Shown: one piece after another, positions 1 to 8,998 of the stretch
How the letters are laid out: the number at the start of each line of letters is the position of its first letter
Position numbering within the stretch: the stretch's first letter is position 1
DNA from: Pseudomonadota bacterium
Lineage (GTDB): Bacteria > Pseudomonadota > Alphaproteobacteria > Rhizobiales > Rhizobiaceae
Length of the DNA stretch: 64,000 bases
NCBI GenBank assembly: GCA_023404095.1
Contig: JAEYDD010000038.1
Coordinates: forward strand, 179,179 to 243,178
Direction: 5' to 3'
The notes under the pieces: model-generated
What the model was told of the DNA's origin: nothing
Database searches by the model: none
The model's input: only the letters and a program-made list of their open reading frames with translations
Position numbers and translations under genes: made by a program

Positions 1-1
1 C

Positions 2-514
2 TACACGCCCGGCATGGAAATCACCGGCGGATCGCTCGGCCAGGGGCTGGGCATCGGCGTCGGCATGGCGCTCGGCCTCAAGGCCAAGAAGAACCCGGCC
101 TTCGTCTACAATCTGATGTCGGATGGCGAACTCGGTGAGGGCTCTACCTGGGAAGCTGCCATGTCGGCAGCCCATCACAAGCTCGACAATCTCGTCTGCA
201 TAGTCGATTTCAACGACCAGCAGGCCGATGGCAAGTCGACGGACATGCTGTGCTCCGAGCCACTCGCGGATAAGTGGGCCTCCTTCGGCTGGCATGTCCA
301 GCGGGTGGACGGCAACGACATCGCCGCGCTCGTCGCAGCCTTCGATGTGGCTCGAAACTTCAAGGACGCCAAGCCCCGCGTCATCATCTGCGACACGATC
401 ATGTGCAAGGGCGTGCCCTTTCTCGAAGAGCGCGAGATCACGCATTTCGTGCGGGTCGAGGCGGACGAGTGGCAGAAAGCGCTCGCCGTTCTCGATGCGA
501 ACCGGCCGGAATGA
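2..514 (+). CDS. Transketolase, N-terminal (TPP-binding) subunit, 5' partial
   Basis: The gene begins before the window; the frame is open from base 2 and ends at the TGA at 512-514. It reads through PGMEITGGSLGQGLGIGVG, the TPP-binding segment of split transketolases, and then SDGELGEGSTWEAA and IVDFNDQQADG, which match the magnesium/diphosphate region. Split transketolases pair this subunit with a C-terminal subunit, and that partner starts 14 bases downstream. The enzyme would move a two-carbon ketol unit between sugar phosphates in the cytosol. The neighbours (SDR, sugar isomerase, DhaKL-type kinase) suggest a dedicated sugar pathway rather than the housekeeping pentose-phosphate enzyme. 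The exact substrate is not readable from the sequence. Confidence 0.9.
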   Translation, partial: YTPGMEITGGSLGQGLGIGVGMALGLKAKKNPAFVYNLMSDGELGEGSTWEAAMSAAHHKLDNLVCIVDFNDQQADGKSTDMLCSEPLADKWASFGWHVQRVDGNDIAALVAAFDVARNFKDAKPRVIICDTIMCKGVPFLEEREITHFVRVEADEWQKALAVLDANRPE

Positions 515-528
515 GGGAGGATCACGCA

Positions 529-1575
529 ATGACTGCCACGCACAAATACGACCCGCACCGGAAGTGGGAAGCCCGCACGCCGCCGAAGCCCGGCGAAGGC
601 GGACGCACATCCGCTATGATCGCCTCCCTGGCGGCCGAAGGCTATGAGACGGTTTCAGCACCCTTCGGCCACGCGCTGGTGGAGGAAGCGAAAAAGAATG
701 ACCGCGTCGTCGGCTTCACCGCCGATCTTTCGAAATATACTGACCTTCATATCTTTGCCCAGGCTTTTCCCGAGCGGTTCTACCAGATGGGCATGGCCGA
801 GCAGGTGATGATCTCGGCCGCCGCCGGCATGGCGCGCGAGGGCTTCATTCCCTTCGCCACCACTTATGCCGTCTTCGCCTCGCGCCGCGCCTATGATTTC
901 ATCGCCATGGCGATCGCGGAGGAATATCTGCCCGTCAAGATCGTCTGCGCCCTGCCGGGCCTGACGACCGGCTACGGGCCAAGCCACCAGGCGACAGAGG
1001 ACCTCGCGATCTTCCGCGGCCTGCCCAACCTGACGATCGTCGATCCGTGCGACGCCATCGACGTGATGGAAGCCGTTCCCGCCATCACGGCCCATGAAGG
1101 GCCGGTCTACATGCGCCTGCCGCGCGGTAAGGTGCCGTCCGTCATCCGCAAGCATTGCCCGGATTACAAGTTCGAGCTCGGCAAGGCCAAGCTTCTGCGA
1201 GACGGCAAGGACGTGCTCGTGATTGCTTCCGGCTTCATGACGATGCGGGCGCTTGATGCCGCCGTCGAACTGGAAGCGCAGGGCATTTCCGCCGCCGTGC
1301 TGCATTGCCCGACAATCAAGCCGCTCGATACGGCAACGATCCTTGCCGAAGCCGGCAAAGGTAGTCGTCTCGTCGTCACGGCGGAAAACCACACGAAGGT
1401 GGGCGGTCTCGGCGAGGCGGTTGCCTCCACGCTGCTGACGAATGGCGTAACGCCCACCTTCCGCATGATCGGTCTGCCGGACCAGTTCCTCGATGCGGGC
1501 GCACTTCCGACACTGCACGATCGTTACGGCATCTCGACTGCCGCCATGATCACGCAGATCCGTGGCTGGCTCTGA
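529..1575 (+). CDS. Transketolase, C-terminal (pyrimidine-binding) subunit
   Basis: This 348-residue protein is the partner of the preceding subunit. The start is the ATG at 529, preceded by GGGAGG, rather than the longer open frame that runs back inside the upstream gene. Residues 83-92 read RFYQMGMAEQ, with Glu91 at the position of the catalytic Glu that activates the TPP aminopyrimidine. The stretch GLTTGYGPSHQATEDLAIFR is typical of the Pyr domain, and a transketolase C-terminal domain follows from about residue 210. Length and architecture fit the split family. In D-apiose catabolism a similar pair (AptAB) acts on apulose 4-phosphate; that role is a hypothesis drawn from the neighbouring kinase and isomerase. 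Confidence 0.9.
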   Translation: MTATHKYDPHRKWEARTPPKPGEGGRTSAMIASLAAEGYETVSAPFGHALVEEAKKNDRVVGFTADLSKYTDLHIFAQAFPERFYQMGMAEQVMISAAAGMAREGFIPFATTYAVFASRRAYDFIAMAIAEEYLPVKIVCALPGLTTGYGPSHQATEDLAIFRGLPNLTIVDPCDAIDVMEAVPAITAHEGPVYMRLPRGKVPSVIRKHCPDYKFELGKAKLLRDGKDVLVIASGFMTMRALDAAVELEAQGISAAVLHCPTIKPLDTATILAEAGKGSRLVVTAENHTKVGGLGEAVASTLLTNGVTPTFRMIGLPDQFLDAGALPTLHDRYGISTAAMITQIRGWL

Positions 1576-1638
1576 CCATTTTTCAACGAATTTGCGCCGC
1601 GGCAGAAGGCCGGGCGCGGCTATCAAGGGAGAAACCTC

Positions 1639-2397
1639 ATGGCTACTGCTCTGCTTCAGGGCAAATTCGCCGTCGTCACCGGCGCGGCATCCAAGCGCGG
1701 TCTCGGCAAGGCGACGGCAAAGCTTTTCGCCGAACACGGCGCGACCGTCGCGATCCTCGACCTCGATGAGGGCGCCGCGAAGGAGGCTGCCGCCGATCTC
1801 GGTCCGCAGCATATCGGCATGGCGTGCGACGTCACCGATCTCGAAGGCGTAAAGAAGGTTTTCGACGCGCTGGCCGCCAAGTGGGGTCAGATCGATATCC
1901 TCGTCAACAATGCCGGCATCACCCAGCCGCTAAAGATCATGGAAATCGCGCCGAAGAATTACGATGCCGTGCTCGATGTGAACCTGCGCGGTACGCTCTA
2001 TTGCAGCCAGGCGGTCATTCCGCACATGCGCTCGCGCAAGGAAGGCAAGATCGTGAACCTGTCCTCGGTCTCCGCGCAACGCGGCGGCGGCATCTTCGGC
2101 GGCCCGCACTACTCCGCGGCCAAGGCCGGCGTGCTGGGCCTCACCAAGGCGATGGCGCGTGAACTGGCACCCGACAATGTCCGCGTCAACGCGATCTGCC
2201 CCGGCTTCATCGCCACCGACATCACCGGCGGCATGCTGACGCCGGAAAAGCTGGAAGAGATCAAGCTCGGCATCCCGATGGGCCGCGCCGGCACGGCGGA
2301 TGACGTCGCCGGCTGCGCGCTGTTCCTCGCTTCGGATCTTTCGGCCTATGTCACGGGCTCTGAAGTCGATGTGAACGGCGGCTCGCTCATTCACTGA
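1639..2397 (+). CDS. SDR family NAD(P)-dependent oxidoreductase
   Basis: This is a classical short-chain dehydrogenase of 252 residues. The cofactor loop TGAASKRGLG lies at residues 14-23, NNAG at 90-93, and the catalytic Ser142/143, Tyr158 and Lys162 sit in LSSVSAQRGG and YSAAK. The acidic residues after the second strand (LDLDEG) favour NAD over NADP. It starts 63 bases after the transketolase gene with an AAGGGAG ribosome binding site, so it is probably in the same operon. It likely oxidises or reduces a polyol, aldose or ketose feeding the isomerase and kinase that follow. The substrate is unknown. Confidence 0.88.
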   Translation: MATALLQGKFAVVTGAASKRGLGKATAKLFAEHGATVAILDLDEGAAKEAAADLGPQHIGMACDVTDLEGVKKVFDALAAKWGQIDILVNNAGITQPLKIMEIAPKNYDAVLDVNLRGTLYCSQAVIPHMRSRKEGKIVNLSSVSAQRGGGIFGGPHYSAAKAGVLGLTKAMARELAPDNVRVNAICPGFIATDITGGMLTPEKLEEIKLGIPMGRAGTADDVAGCALFLASDLSAYVTGSEVDVNGGSLIH

Positions 2398-2450
2398 TCT
2401 TGCCGGCCGGTGCGTCCTGACAAGCCGGACCCGCCCCCGGGGAGGAATGC

Positions 2451-3275
2451 ATGAAACTTGGATTGGGAAGCTACGCCTTCCGCTGGTCGATCGGCATCAA
2501 GGATCTGCAGCCGGCACGGCCCATGACGGCGTTTGAGGTTCTGGAGATCGCTCACCAGCACGGCCTGTCGCTTGTGCAGTATGCCGATAACCTGCCGCTC
2601 GATCGGCTGACCGCTGGAGAACACCTCGCCCTCAAGGCGCGCGCCGACAGTTACGGCATGGCGTTGGAGCTCGGCACGCAGTCCTTCGATGCGGAAGAAC
2701 TCGCGCGATATATTCCCATCGGCGAGCGCATCGGTTCGAAAATCCTGCGGGTCGCGCTCGATGCGGAGGATGCGCTGATCCCCGTGCCGGAACTGGCCGC
2801 GCAAATCCGCGAACTTCTTCCGGACGGCAAGCGCGCCGGCCTGCGTTTCGCCATCGAAAACCACTTCAACTATCCGTCTCCCCGCATGGTCGAGCTTCTC
2901 GATGCTGTGGCCGATGACGCGCTTGGCGTCTGCCTCGACGTGGCCAACTCCATCTGCGCCGGCGAATGGCCGATGACCACGGTGAAGATGCTGGCGCCCT
3001 ATACGATCAACCTGCATCTCAAGGACTACGAAATCACGCCGGATCCCTATGGTGTCGGTTTCCGCATCCACGGCACGCCCTTGTCGGAGGGAAGGGCCGA
3101 GATCGAGGAAATCCTCGCAACGCTCGCCCATTGCCCTGACGACATGAGCGTCATCCTCGAGCATTGGTTGCCGCAGTCCGACGATATGGAAGCCACGCGG
3201 CGACTGGAACATGTCTGGCTTGGCCGCACCGTTGCCGCCGCCAAGCGGTTGGTGCCGGGCAAACATCAGGCCTGA
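2451..3275 (+). CDS. Sugar phosphate isomerase/epimerase-type TIM barrel
   Basis: This 274-residue protein resembles the xylose-isomerase-like TIM-barrel (AP_endonuc_2) family. Metal-ligand strands can be recognised: RFAIENHFNYPS (Glu), GVCLDVANSICAGEW (Asp), INLHLKDYEI (His/Asp) and SVILEHW (Glu). GGGGAGGA precedes the ATG. Family members interconvert aldoses and ketoses or epimerise ketoses. The position between the SDR and the DhaKL-type kinase suggests that it supplies a ketose to that kinase, as D-apiose isomerase does for apulose kinase. An alternative is an epimerase or tetrulose isomerase role. The family call is firm and the substrate is inference. Confidence 0.82.
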   Translation: MKLGLGSYAFRWSIGIKDLQPARPMTAFEVLEIAHQHGLSLVQYADNLPLDRLTAGEHLALKARADSYGMALELGTQSFDAEELARYIPIGERIGSKILRVALDAEDALIPVPELAAQIRELLPDGKRAGLRFAIENHFNYPSPRMVELLDAVADDALGVCLDVANSICAGEWPMTTVKMLAPYTINLHLKDYEITPDPYGVGFRIHGTPLSEGRAEIEEILATLAHCPDDMSVILEHWLPQSDDMEATRRLEHVWLGRTVAAAKRLVPGKHQA

Positions 3276-3354
3276 GGGCCCTTTCGGACAAGAATTGAGG
3301 GGCGGCCATAAATGGCCGTCAGGGACGAAGTGCGTCCGGCAGGAGGAGAATGCC

Positions 3355-5091
3355 ATGACGATAAAGACCAAGAAGCTCATCAATGCGCCCGACGATATCA
3401 TCCCGGAATTCATTGAAGGGCTTGTTGGCGCTTGGCCGGATCTCCTGACGGTGGAGGGCCCGACGGGTCGAGCCGTGGTGGCGCGGCACGGACCGCGTGA
3501 CGGCAAGGTTGGCATCGTCATCGGCGGCGGATCAGGCCACGAGCCGGCTTTTGCCGGCTATGTCGGCCGCGGCCTTGCCGATGCGGCGGCCGTCGGCAAT
3601 GTCTTTGCCTCTCCCTCGCCGCAGCAGATCCTCGATGCCGGACGCGCGGCCGATGGCGGCGCTGGCGTCGTATTCCTCTACGGCAATTACACCGGCGACG
3701 TTCTGAACTTCACCATGGCGGCGGAGGAACTGGCCGGCGAGGGAACGCCGGTTCGCCATGTCGCCGTGACCGATGACATTGCATCCGCGCCCTTCGCGCG
3801 GAGGGAAGAGCGCCGCGGTGTCGCCGGCGATTTCTTCGTCTTCAAATGCGCGGGGGCCGCTGCCGACCTGGGAGAGCCGCTTGAGCAGGTCGAAGCGCTG
3901 GCACGACTTGCCAATGAGAAGTGCCGCTCCATGGGCGTCGCTCTAGGAGCGTGCTCATTGCCTCAGACGGGCACGCCGAACTTCGAGATCGGGCCGGAGG
4001 ATATGGAGATCGGCATGGGGATCCATGGCGAGCCGGGTATGCGCCGCGTGCCGCTTGCCAGTGCGGATGCCGTCGTTGATATTCTGATGGAACCGATCCT
4101 CGCGGAGCTGGAACTTCACAACGGCGACAGTGTCGCCGTGTTGGTCAACGGGCTTGGCGCAACGACGCAGCTCGAACTGTTCGTGCTGTTCCGCCGCGTG
4201 CACAATATTCTTCAGAACAAGGGAATTCACATCCACGCCCGCTGGGTCGGCGAATACGCGACCTCGCTGGAAATGGCGGGCGCTTCGGTCACGATCCTCA
4301 AGCTTGACGATACGCTGACACGCCTTCTCGATCATCCATGCCGTACGCCCGCGCTCACGGTCGCGATGGAGCCGGCCCCGCTGGCGAGTGCGAAACGCAG
4401 TGTGCGTCAGGTGCAGGTCAAGAAGGCGGCCGTCAGGCGCGACCCCGTGCTTTTGCGGACGACGGGAAGCGTCACGCCGGCGCGGTTCCGCGTGATGATG
4501 GCCAATGTCGCGGCCACCATCCGCGAGAAGCGCGACTGGCTTTCCGAGCTTGACGGGATCATCGGCGACGGCGACCACGGCGTCACCATGGATATTGGCT
4601 GGACGGCCGTGAGCGCCGCTCTTTCCGAACTGGAAGCGAATGCGACGATCTCCGAGACATGCGACGTGATCGCCCAGGCCTTCCTGACGGCGGTCGGCGC
4701 ATCGTCGGGACCGCTCTACGCCAGTGCGTTTCAAAGCGCCGGTGCGGCCGTTTCCGACCGGCTCAATCTCGACGGCCCGGCCATGGCCGCCTGGGTCAAG
4801 GGTATGGGCGACGGGATACTGTCGCGCGGCGGTGCCCGGCCGGGTGACAAGACCATGCTCGACGCGTGGGTGCCGGCCGGGGACGCTGCGGTCACTGCCG
4901 CTGGCAACGGTGCGGATGAATACGCTGCCTTGCAGGCGGCCACGGACGCTGCACGCGCCGGCAGGGATGAGACCGCCACCTTTGAGAGCCGCAGGGGCCG
5001 TTCGGCGAAACTGGGCGCGCGATCGCTCGGGCATCTAGACCCCGGCGCGGCGTCCGCTGCGCTCATGCTCGCAGCGATGCTTGAAACTTGA
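3355..5091 (+). CDS. Dihydroxyacetone-kinase-family ketose kinase, fused DhaK-DhaL (578 aa)
   Basis: The chosen start is the ATG at 3355, behind GGAGGAG. The DhaK half (about residues 1-340) has GGGSGHEP at 57-64 and His224 in GIHGEPG, the histidine that forms the hemiaminal with the ketose carbonyl. The DhaL half (about 370-575) has Asp400, Asp405 and Asp407 in LDGIIGDGDHG, the metal and ATP ligands, plus GASSGPLY and ARPGDKTMLDAW. It is a single-chain ATP-dependent kinase, not the PEP-dependent PTS type. Family members act on dihydroxyacetone, D- or L-erythrulose or D-apulose. The adjacent transketolase pair favours a branched or tetrulose sugar over glycerone. It is the last gene of the operon. 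Confidence 0.88.
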   Translation: MTIKTKKLINAPDDIIPEFIEGLVGAWPDLLTVEGPTGRAVVARHGPRDGKVGIVIGGGSGHEPAFAGYVGRGLADAAAVGNVFASPSPQQILDAGRAADGGAGVVFLYGNYTGDVLNFTMAAEELAGEGTPVRHVAVTDDIASAPFARREERRGVAGDFFVFKCAGAAADLGEPLEQVEALARLANEKCRSMGVALGACSLPQTGTPNFEIGPEDMEIGMGIHGEPGMRRVPLASADAVVDILMEPILAELELHNGDSVAVLVNGLGATTQLELFVLFRRVHNILQNKGIHIHARWVGEYATSLEMAGASVTILKLDDTLTRLLDHPCRTPALTVAMEPAPLASAKRSVRQVQVKKAAVRRDPVLLRTTGSVTPARFRVMMANVAATIREKRDWLSELDGIIGDGDHGVTMDIGWTAVSAALSELEANATISETCDVIAQAFLTAVGASSGPLYASAFQSAGAAVSDRLNLDGPAMAAWVKGMGDGILSRGGARPGDKTMLDAWVPAGDAAVTAAGNGADEYAALQAATDAARAGRDETATFESRRGRSAKLGARSLGHLDPGAASAALMLAAMLET

Positions 5092-5275
5092 AACACCTGT
5101 GACATCGGAGTGTGAGGGCTTTCGTCAGCTTCCGCACTCCCCGGCAACCAGGGTTGCAGACTGGCGATTATCCTGACGAGCGTTGTGGCGGATTGCGCCG
5201 GGATGCGCGTGCGGCGCTGGCCCCCGGGGGCACTGATCGTCATGATTGCGCGCGGCTTCGCCTGATGTGGCTCCA

Positions 5276-5541
5276 TTTTTCTACAGAACTGCCGACGGTG
5301 CAGAGATCGACTGGGTGTTCGAGCAGGGTGGCAAGAGGTGACTGTCGAGGTGAAGCGTGCCAGTGCTCCGCAAGCCGCGCGCGGGTTCTTTTTCGCCTTT
5401 GGCGATCTTGAAATGGACAACAGATTTGTCGTTGGAGCAGGTGCGGAGGATTATCCGGCGAAGGGCGGGGCCAAGGTGCGCACTCTCCTGGCGGCGGTCA
5501 AAGAGGTCCGCGAAATTCTGAAATCACCGTTTGCAGCGTAA
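5276..5541 (+). pseudogene. C-terminal remnant of an AAA-type ATPase with DUF4143 nuclease-like domain
   Basis: Translation from 5276 gives FFYRTADGAEIDWVFEQGG and stops at a TGA. The reading resumes in another frame at 5338 as VEVKRASAPQAARGFFFAF, then NRFVVGAGAEDYP. This matches the end of archaeal-like AAA ATPases with DUF4143, which usually read FYRT-DGAEID...EIKRS-AP...RGF...FVV. Only the tail survives and it carries a frameshift near 5335, so it is decayed. No ATPase Walker motifs are visible upstream; bases 5092-5275 contain only a weak inverted repeat (GGAGTG 5107-5112 with CACTCC 5135-5140). It marks old accessory DNA between two catabolic blocks. Confidence 0.6.
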
Positions 5542-5753
5542 CAATGGAGCTATCGGCACCATTTTCCGGCCAGTTAATGTTCCTGGACACACCTTGGTCC
5601 ATCGGCTGGCAACGTTTGCAAACGGCACGCAGTGTCCGTCATCACTACCACGGCGCTAATCGGTTGTGTCTTCTCCGACAGCGTGTTGCGCCGCGCTCCC
5701 AGAGAGGGACGGCAGTCACGGGGCCGCCGGCGCTCGGCTGCCTGTCGCGTAGA

Positions 5754-6794
5754 TCATATGGCGGCCTTGCGGACTATGCCGCGCTCTTCTCTGTCGATCT
5801 CGGCGCTGGGTCGACGGGAGAGGGCGCGGAAGGCACTTGGCGTTTCTCCGAATGCTTTCCGAAACTCCCGCGAGAAATGCGCTGTATCGGCAAAACCGGT
5901 GATGTGAGCAATCTCCATCACCGAGAGCGACCCGCCTAAAAGCAGATAGCGCCCGTAGTTCAGCCGCATGCTGCGAAAGGCCTGTCCGAGTGTCTGGTTC
6001 AGGTTGGCCCGGAACAGCCGCTCCAATTGGCGGAGCGAAATGGAGCAATAGCGGGCTATAGCAAGGTTGTTGGGCGGCTGGTCGAGTTGTTGCTCCATGA
6101 AATGCAGTGCCTTGCGCACGCGCGTATCGGTGCCGTCGGGGGGCAATTGGAAAAAATGCGCTTGGGGTACGGTGGCAGGACGCATCGACGTCATCATCAT
6201 GTGTCGCATCACCTGCCTCGCCCGTTCGGCGCCGCAGTGGCGCACGATGATGTACAGGGCAAGATCGATCGCCGCTGTCGATCCGGCGCAGGTGATGACA
6301 TCGCCCTCGTCGATGAAGATCCGGTCCAGCGAAATCTGCGCACGGGGGAACCGGCTCTTGAACGCCTCCATGACGTTCCAGTGGATGCAGTATCTCCGCT
6401 CGTCCACCAGCCCGGCCCGCGCCAGCGCAAAGCTGCCGGTGCAGATGCCGAGTAACCCGACCCCTTGCGTGTGCGCCAGTTTGATCAGTTGCATCAGAGC
6501 CGGAGCCGGCGTGTCGTCGGCATAGCTGTTGCCACCACAGATGGCGACATAGTCATAGTCCTTTGGATCGGGCAGTCCCGGCACTGTGGCGACCGCGACG
6601 CCGCAACTGGCTGCCACCTGCCCTCCGGTGAGCGAATAGACATCCCAACCGACGCGGATCTGTCGGCTCTTTGCCGCATCGTCGGCCGCAAGCCGGAGCG
6701 CGTCGATGAAACCCGAAAACGCGGCCAACGTGAACTTGTTCTGCAATATGAAGGCGATACGCAGCTCAAAGCTGCTTTCCGACGCGGTTCCCAT
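5754..6794 (-). CDS. GlxA-type transcriptional regulator (DJ-1/PfpI domain plus AraC HTH)
   Basis: The protein has 346 residues. Residues 10-200 form a DJ-1/PfpI-like amidotransferase fold with Cys118 in LLGICTGSF at the nucleophile elbow. Residues about 235-330 form an AraC/XylS double helix-turn-helix (ISLRQLERLFRANL, then IAHITGFADTAHFSREFRKAFG). It is transcribed divergently from the polyamine-type ABC operon and probably activates it. Relatives control choline, carnitine, arginine and other amine catabolism in proteobacteria. Two direct repeats in the shared promoter region (6825-6853) are candidate binding sites. Bases 5542-5753 downstream of it contain nothing I recognise. Confidence 0.88.
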   Translation of the reverse strand: MGTASESSFELRIAFILQNKFTLAAFSGFIDALRLAADDAAKSRQIRVGWDVYSLTGGQVAASCGVAVATVPGLPDPKDYDYVAICGGNSYADDTPAPALMQLIKLAHTQGVGLLGICTGSFALARAGLVDERRYCIHWNVMEAFKSRFPRAQISLDRIFIDEGDVITCAGSTAAIDLALYIIVRHCGAERARQVMRHMMMTSMRPATVPQAHFFQLPPDGTDTRVRKALHFMEQQLDQPPNNLAIARYCSISLRQLERLFRANLNQTLGQAFRSMRLNYGRYLLLGGSLSVMEIAHITGFADTAHFSREFRKAFGETPSAFRALSRRPSAEIDREERGIVRKAAI

Positions 6795-6824
6795 GGCGAT
6801 CCCAAGGCGTTAACTTGTCGCCTA

Positions 6825-6853
6825 TGTTCAATCATGTGTCAGAATTGTTCAAT
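6825..6853. promoter_or_regulatory. Direct repeat TGTTCAAT x2, candidate AraC-type operator
   Basis: TGTTCAAT occurs at 6825-6832 and again at 6846-6853, a 21-base period that puts both copies on one face of the helix. They lie in the 142-base gap between the GlxA-type regulator and the divergent importer operon. This is the arrangement expected for an AraC-family site. The repeat is seen directly; binding is inference. Confidence 0.45.
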
Positions 6854-6936
6854 ATGGAAGTTGCGGTTGTTGCTATGGTGGTGTCCGGAAAAAGTTCCCA
6901 ATCGCACAAAGCGAACCCCAGAGACGGAGATATCAC

Positions 6937-7977
6937 ATGATGAAACGCTTATTGCTTGCCTCAGTTGCCGGCCTTATCGGCATGCCGCAGGCAGTGCTTG
7001 CCCAGTCCGCTTCGCAGTCGATCACCGTTGCCTATTACGGTGGAAACTGGGGTGAGGCGTTCGACGCCTGTGTCGCTCAGCCGTTCTCGAAGGCCACCGG
7101 AATCAAAGTCGTCGCCGAGATCGGCAATTCAACGACCACGCTGTCCAAGCTGCAGCAGCAGTCCGGAAATGCGGTCATCGACGTCGCCTACATGGATGGC
7201 GGCATTAGCGAGATCGCAGAGGCCGCCGGTGTGCTGGCACCGATCGATCTTGCCCAGCTTCCCCATGCAAGTTCGCTTCAGCCGCAGGCGGCCTACAAGA
7301 ACGATGACCATGTCTTCGCCGTCAGCGCCGGCTATTATTCGCTCGGCCTCATCTACAACACCAATGAAGTCTCTGAAGCGCCGTCCAGCTGGGATGAGCT
7401 GTGGAACGACGCCTATGCCGGCGCCGTGGCCGTCCCGTCGCCCAACAACTCCGCCGGCGTGGCTTTCGTGATCTTTCTCGCCGGTGCCTTCGGCGACGCC
7501 TCGGAAAGCATGGATGCGACGTTCGCCAAACTGAAGTCCCTGGATTCGGGGCTGCTCTATGACACCTCGGGTGCCGCTTCGAACGCGTTCCAGAGCAACG
7601 AAGTCATCATCGGCGCGCATTTCAACGTCGGCGCCTGGGACCTGATCGACGCCGGTCTGCCGATCGGTTTCACCGTGCCCAAGGAAGGCGTGTGGGCAAC
7701 CGATGCGCGGATGCATATCGTCAAAGGCACCAAGAATGCCGAGGCTGCGGCCAAGTTCATCGACACAGCCTTGACGCCTGAGGCGGCCACCTGTCTGGCT
7801 GAAAAGCTCTATCTCGGGCCGGCCATCACCGGCGTGGCGCTATCTGCCGATATCGAGCGGAAGCTGCCTTGGGGCAGTGGAGGTTCTATCGAGAATCTGC
7901 GTCTCTTTGACTGGTCCGACGTCAACGCCAAGCGCCCGGCCATCACCGACCGCTGGAACCGCGAAATCGCGAACTGA
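6937..7977 (+). CDS. ABC transporter substrate-binding protein, polyamine (PotD) type
   Basis: This 346-residue periplasmic protein has a Sec signal peptide that ends near VLAQ (about residue 23). The mature start SITVAYYGGNWGEAF and the segment YSLGLIYNTNEVSEAPSSWDELW are typical of family 1 polyamine, iron or opine binding proteins. The ATG is behind CGGAGA. It leads an operon with an ATPase, two permeases and a proline-racemase-family enzyme. The ligand may therefore be an imino acid or betaine such as a hydroxyproline derivative rather than putrescine (inference). The ATPase gene follows after four bases. Confidence 0.87.
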   Translation: MMKRLLLASVAGLIGMPQAVLAQSASQSITVAYYGGNWGEAFDACVAQPFSKATGIKVVAEIGNSTTTLSKLQQQSGNAVIDVAYMDGGISEIAEAAGVLAPIDLAQLPHASSLQPQAAYKNDDHVFAVSAGYYSLGLIYNTNEVSEAPSSWDELWNDAYAGAVAVPSPNNSAGVAFVIFLAGAFGDASESMDATFAKLKSLDSGLLYDTSGAASNAFQSNEVIIGAHFNVGAWDLIDAGLPIGFTVPKEGVWATDARMHIVKGTKNAEAAAKFIDTALTPEAATCLAEKLYLGPAITGVALSADIERKLPWGSGGSIENLRLFDWSDVNAKRPAITDRWNREIAN

Positions 7978-7981
7978 GCCA

Positions 7982-8995
7982 ATGACCCTGCTTGCTATCA
8001 CTGACGTCACCAAGTCCTTCGCCAACCACCGCGCGCTCGATCGTGTGTCATTGGATGTCAGGCAGGGCGAACTCATCTCGCTGCTCGGACCATCCGGCTG
8101 CGGCAAGACCACGCTTCTGCGCATCATCGGCGGCTTCATGTCCGCCAACAGCGGCCGCATCACAATCGAGGGCGAGGACGTCTCGGCCCTGCCGCCCAAC
8201 AAGCGGCCGCTGAACACCGTGTTCCAGAACTATGCACTGTTTCCGCACATGACCGTGTTGCAGAACGTCGCCTATGGGCCGCTGCGAGCCGGCGCTTCGC
8301 GCAAGGAGTCCGAAACCCGCGCTCATGAGGCGCTGGAAATGGTGGGCCTTGCGGCGATGGCGCCTCGCAGCCCCCGTGCGATGTCCGGGGGGCAGCAACA
8401 GCGCGTGGCGCTGGCCCGCGCTATCGTCAACCGGCCCAAGCTTCTGCTTCTGGACGAGCCGTTGTCAGCACTCGATTTGCAATTGCGCAAGCGCATGCAG
8501 ATCGAACTGAAACAACTGCAGGTCCAACTAGGCATCACGTTCATTTTCGTCACCCACGACCAGGACGAGGCAATGGCAATGTCCGATCGCATCGCGGTCA
8601 TGTCAGCGGGCCACATCGAGCAGATCGACGCACCTGAGAACATCTACCGCCGCCCGCGGACCCGCTTCGTCGCCGATTTCATCGGTGAAGCGAATATCCT
8701 GCCGATGCGCCCCGATGGCCGTGCGCTCACGACCGAAGGTGGATCGGAAGGCGTGCTGCGTCCGGAGAACCTGCGCGTCTTCGCCCGTGCAGACCAATTG
8801 CCGGCCGGCTGGCTTTCGCTTTCCGGCCGGGTCACCGCCATCACCTATGTCGGCGGCACCTCCAACGTCTACCTCACCTCCGGCGGGCGGGAGTTGCATG
8901 CGCGGCGCTACCGCGCGCTGCCGGAAGGGGTTGTCGAGGGTGCCGACGTCATCGCCGGTTTCGATCCGGCCGATGTGCACGTTCTGAAAGGATAG
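7982..8995 (+). CDS. ABC transporter ATP-binding protein, PotA type
   Basis: The protein has 337 residues from the ATG at 7982, four bases after the binding-protein stop; the longer upstream frame lies inside that gene and is discarded. Walker A GPSGCGKTT is at 36-44, followed by the Q-loop FQNYALFPH, the signature MSGGQQQRVALARA, Walker B LLLLDEPLSALD and the H-loop THDQDEA. A TOBE domain occupies the C-terminal 80 residues. It powers import with the two downstream permeases at the inner membrane. Confidence 0.93.
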   Translation: MTLLAITDVTKSFANHRALDRVSLDVRQGELISLLGPSGCGKTTLLRIIGGFMSANSGRITIEGEDVSALPPNKRPLNTVFQNYALFPHMTVLQNVAYGPLRAGASRKESETRAHEALEMVGLAAMAPRSPRAMSGGQQQRVALARAIVNRPKLLLLDEPLSALDLQLRKRMQIELKQLQVQLGITFIFVTHDQDEAMAMSDRIAVMSAGHIEQIDAPENIYRRPRTRFVADFIGEANILPMRPDGRALTTEGGSEGVLRPENLRVFARADQLPAGWLSLSGRVTAITYVGGTSNVYLTSGGRELHARRYRALPEGVVEGADVIAGFDPADVHVLKG

Positions 8996-8998
8996 GCG

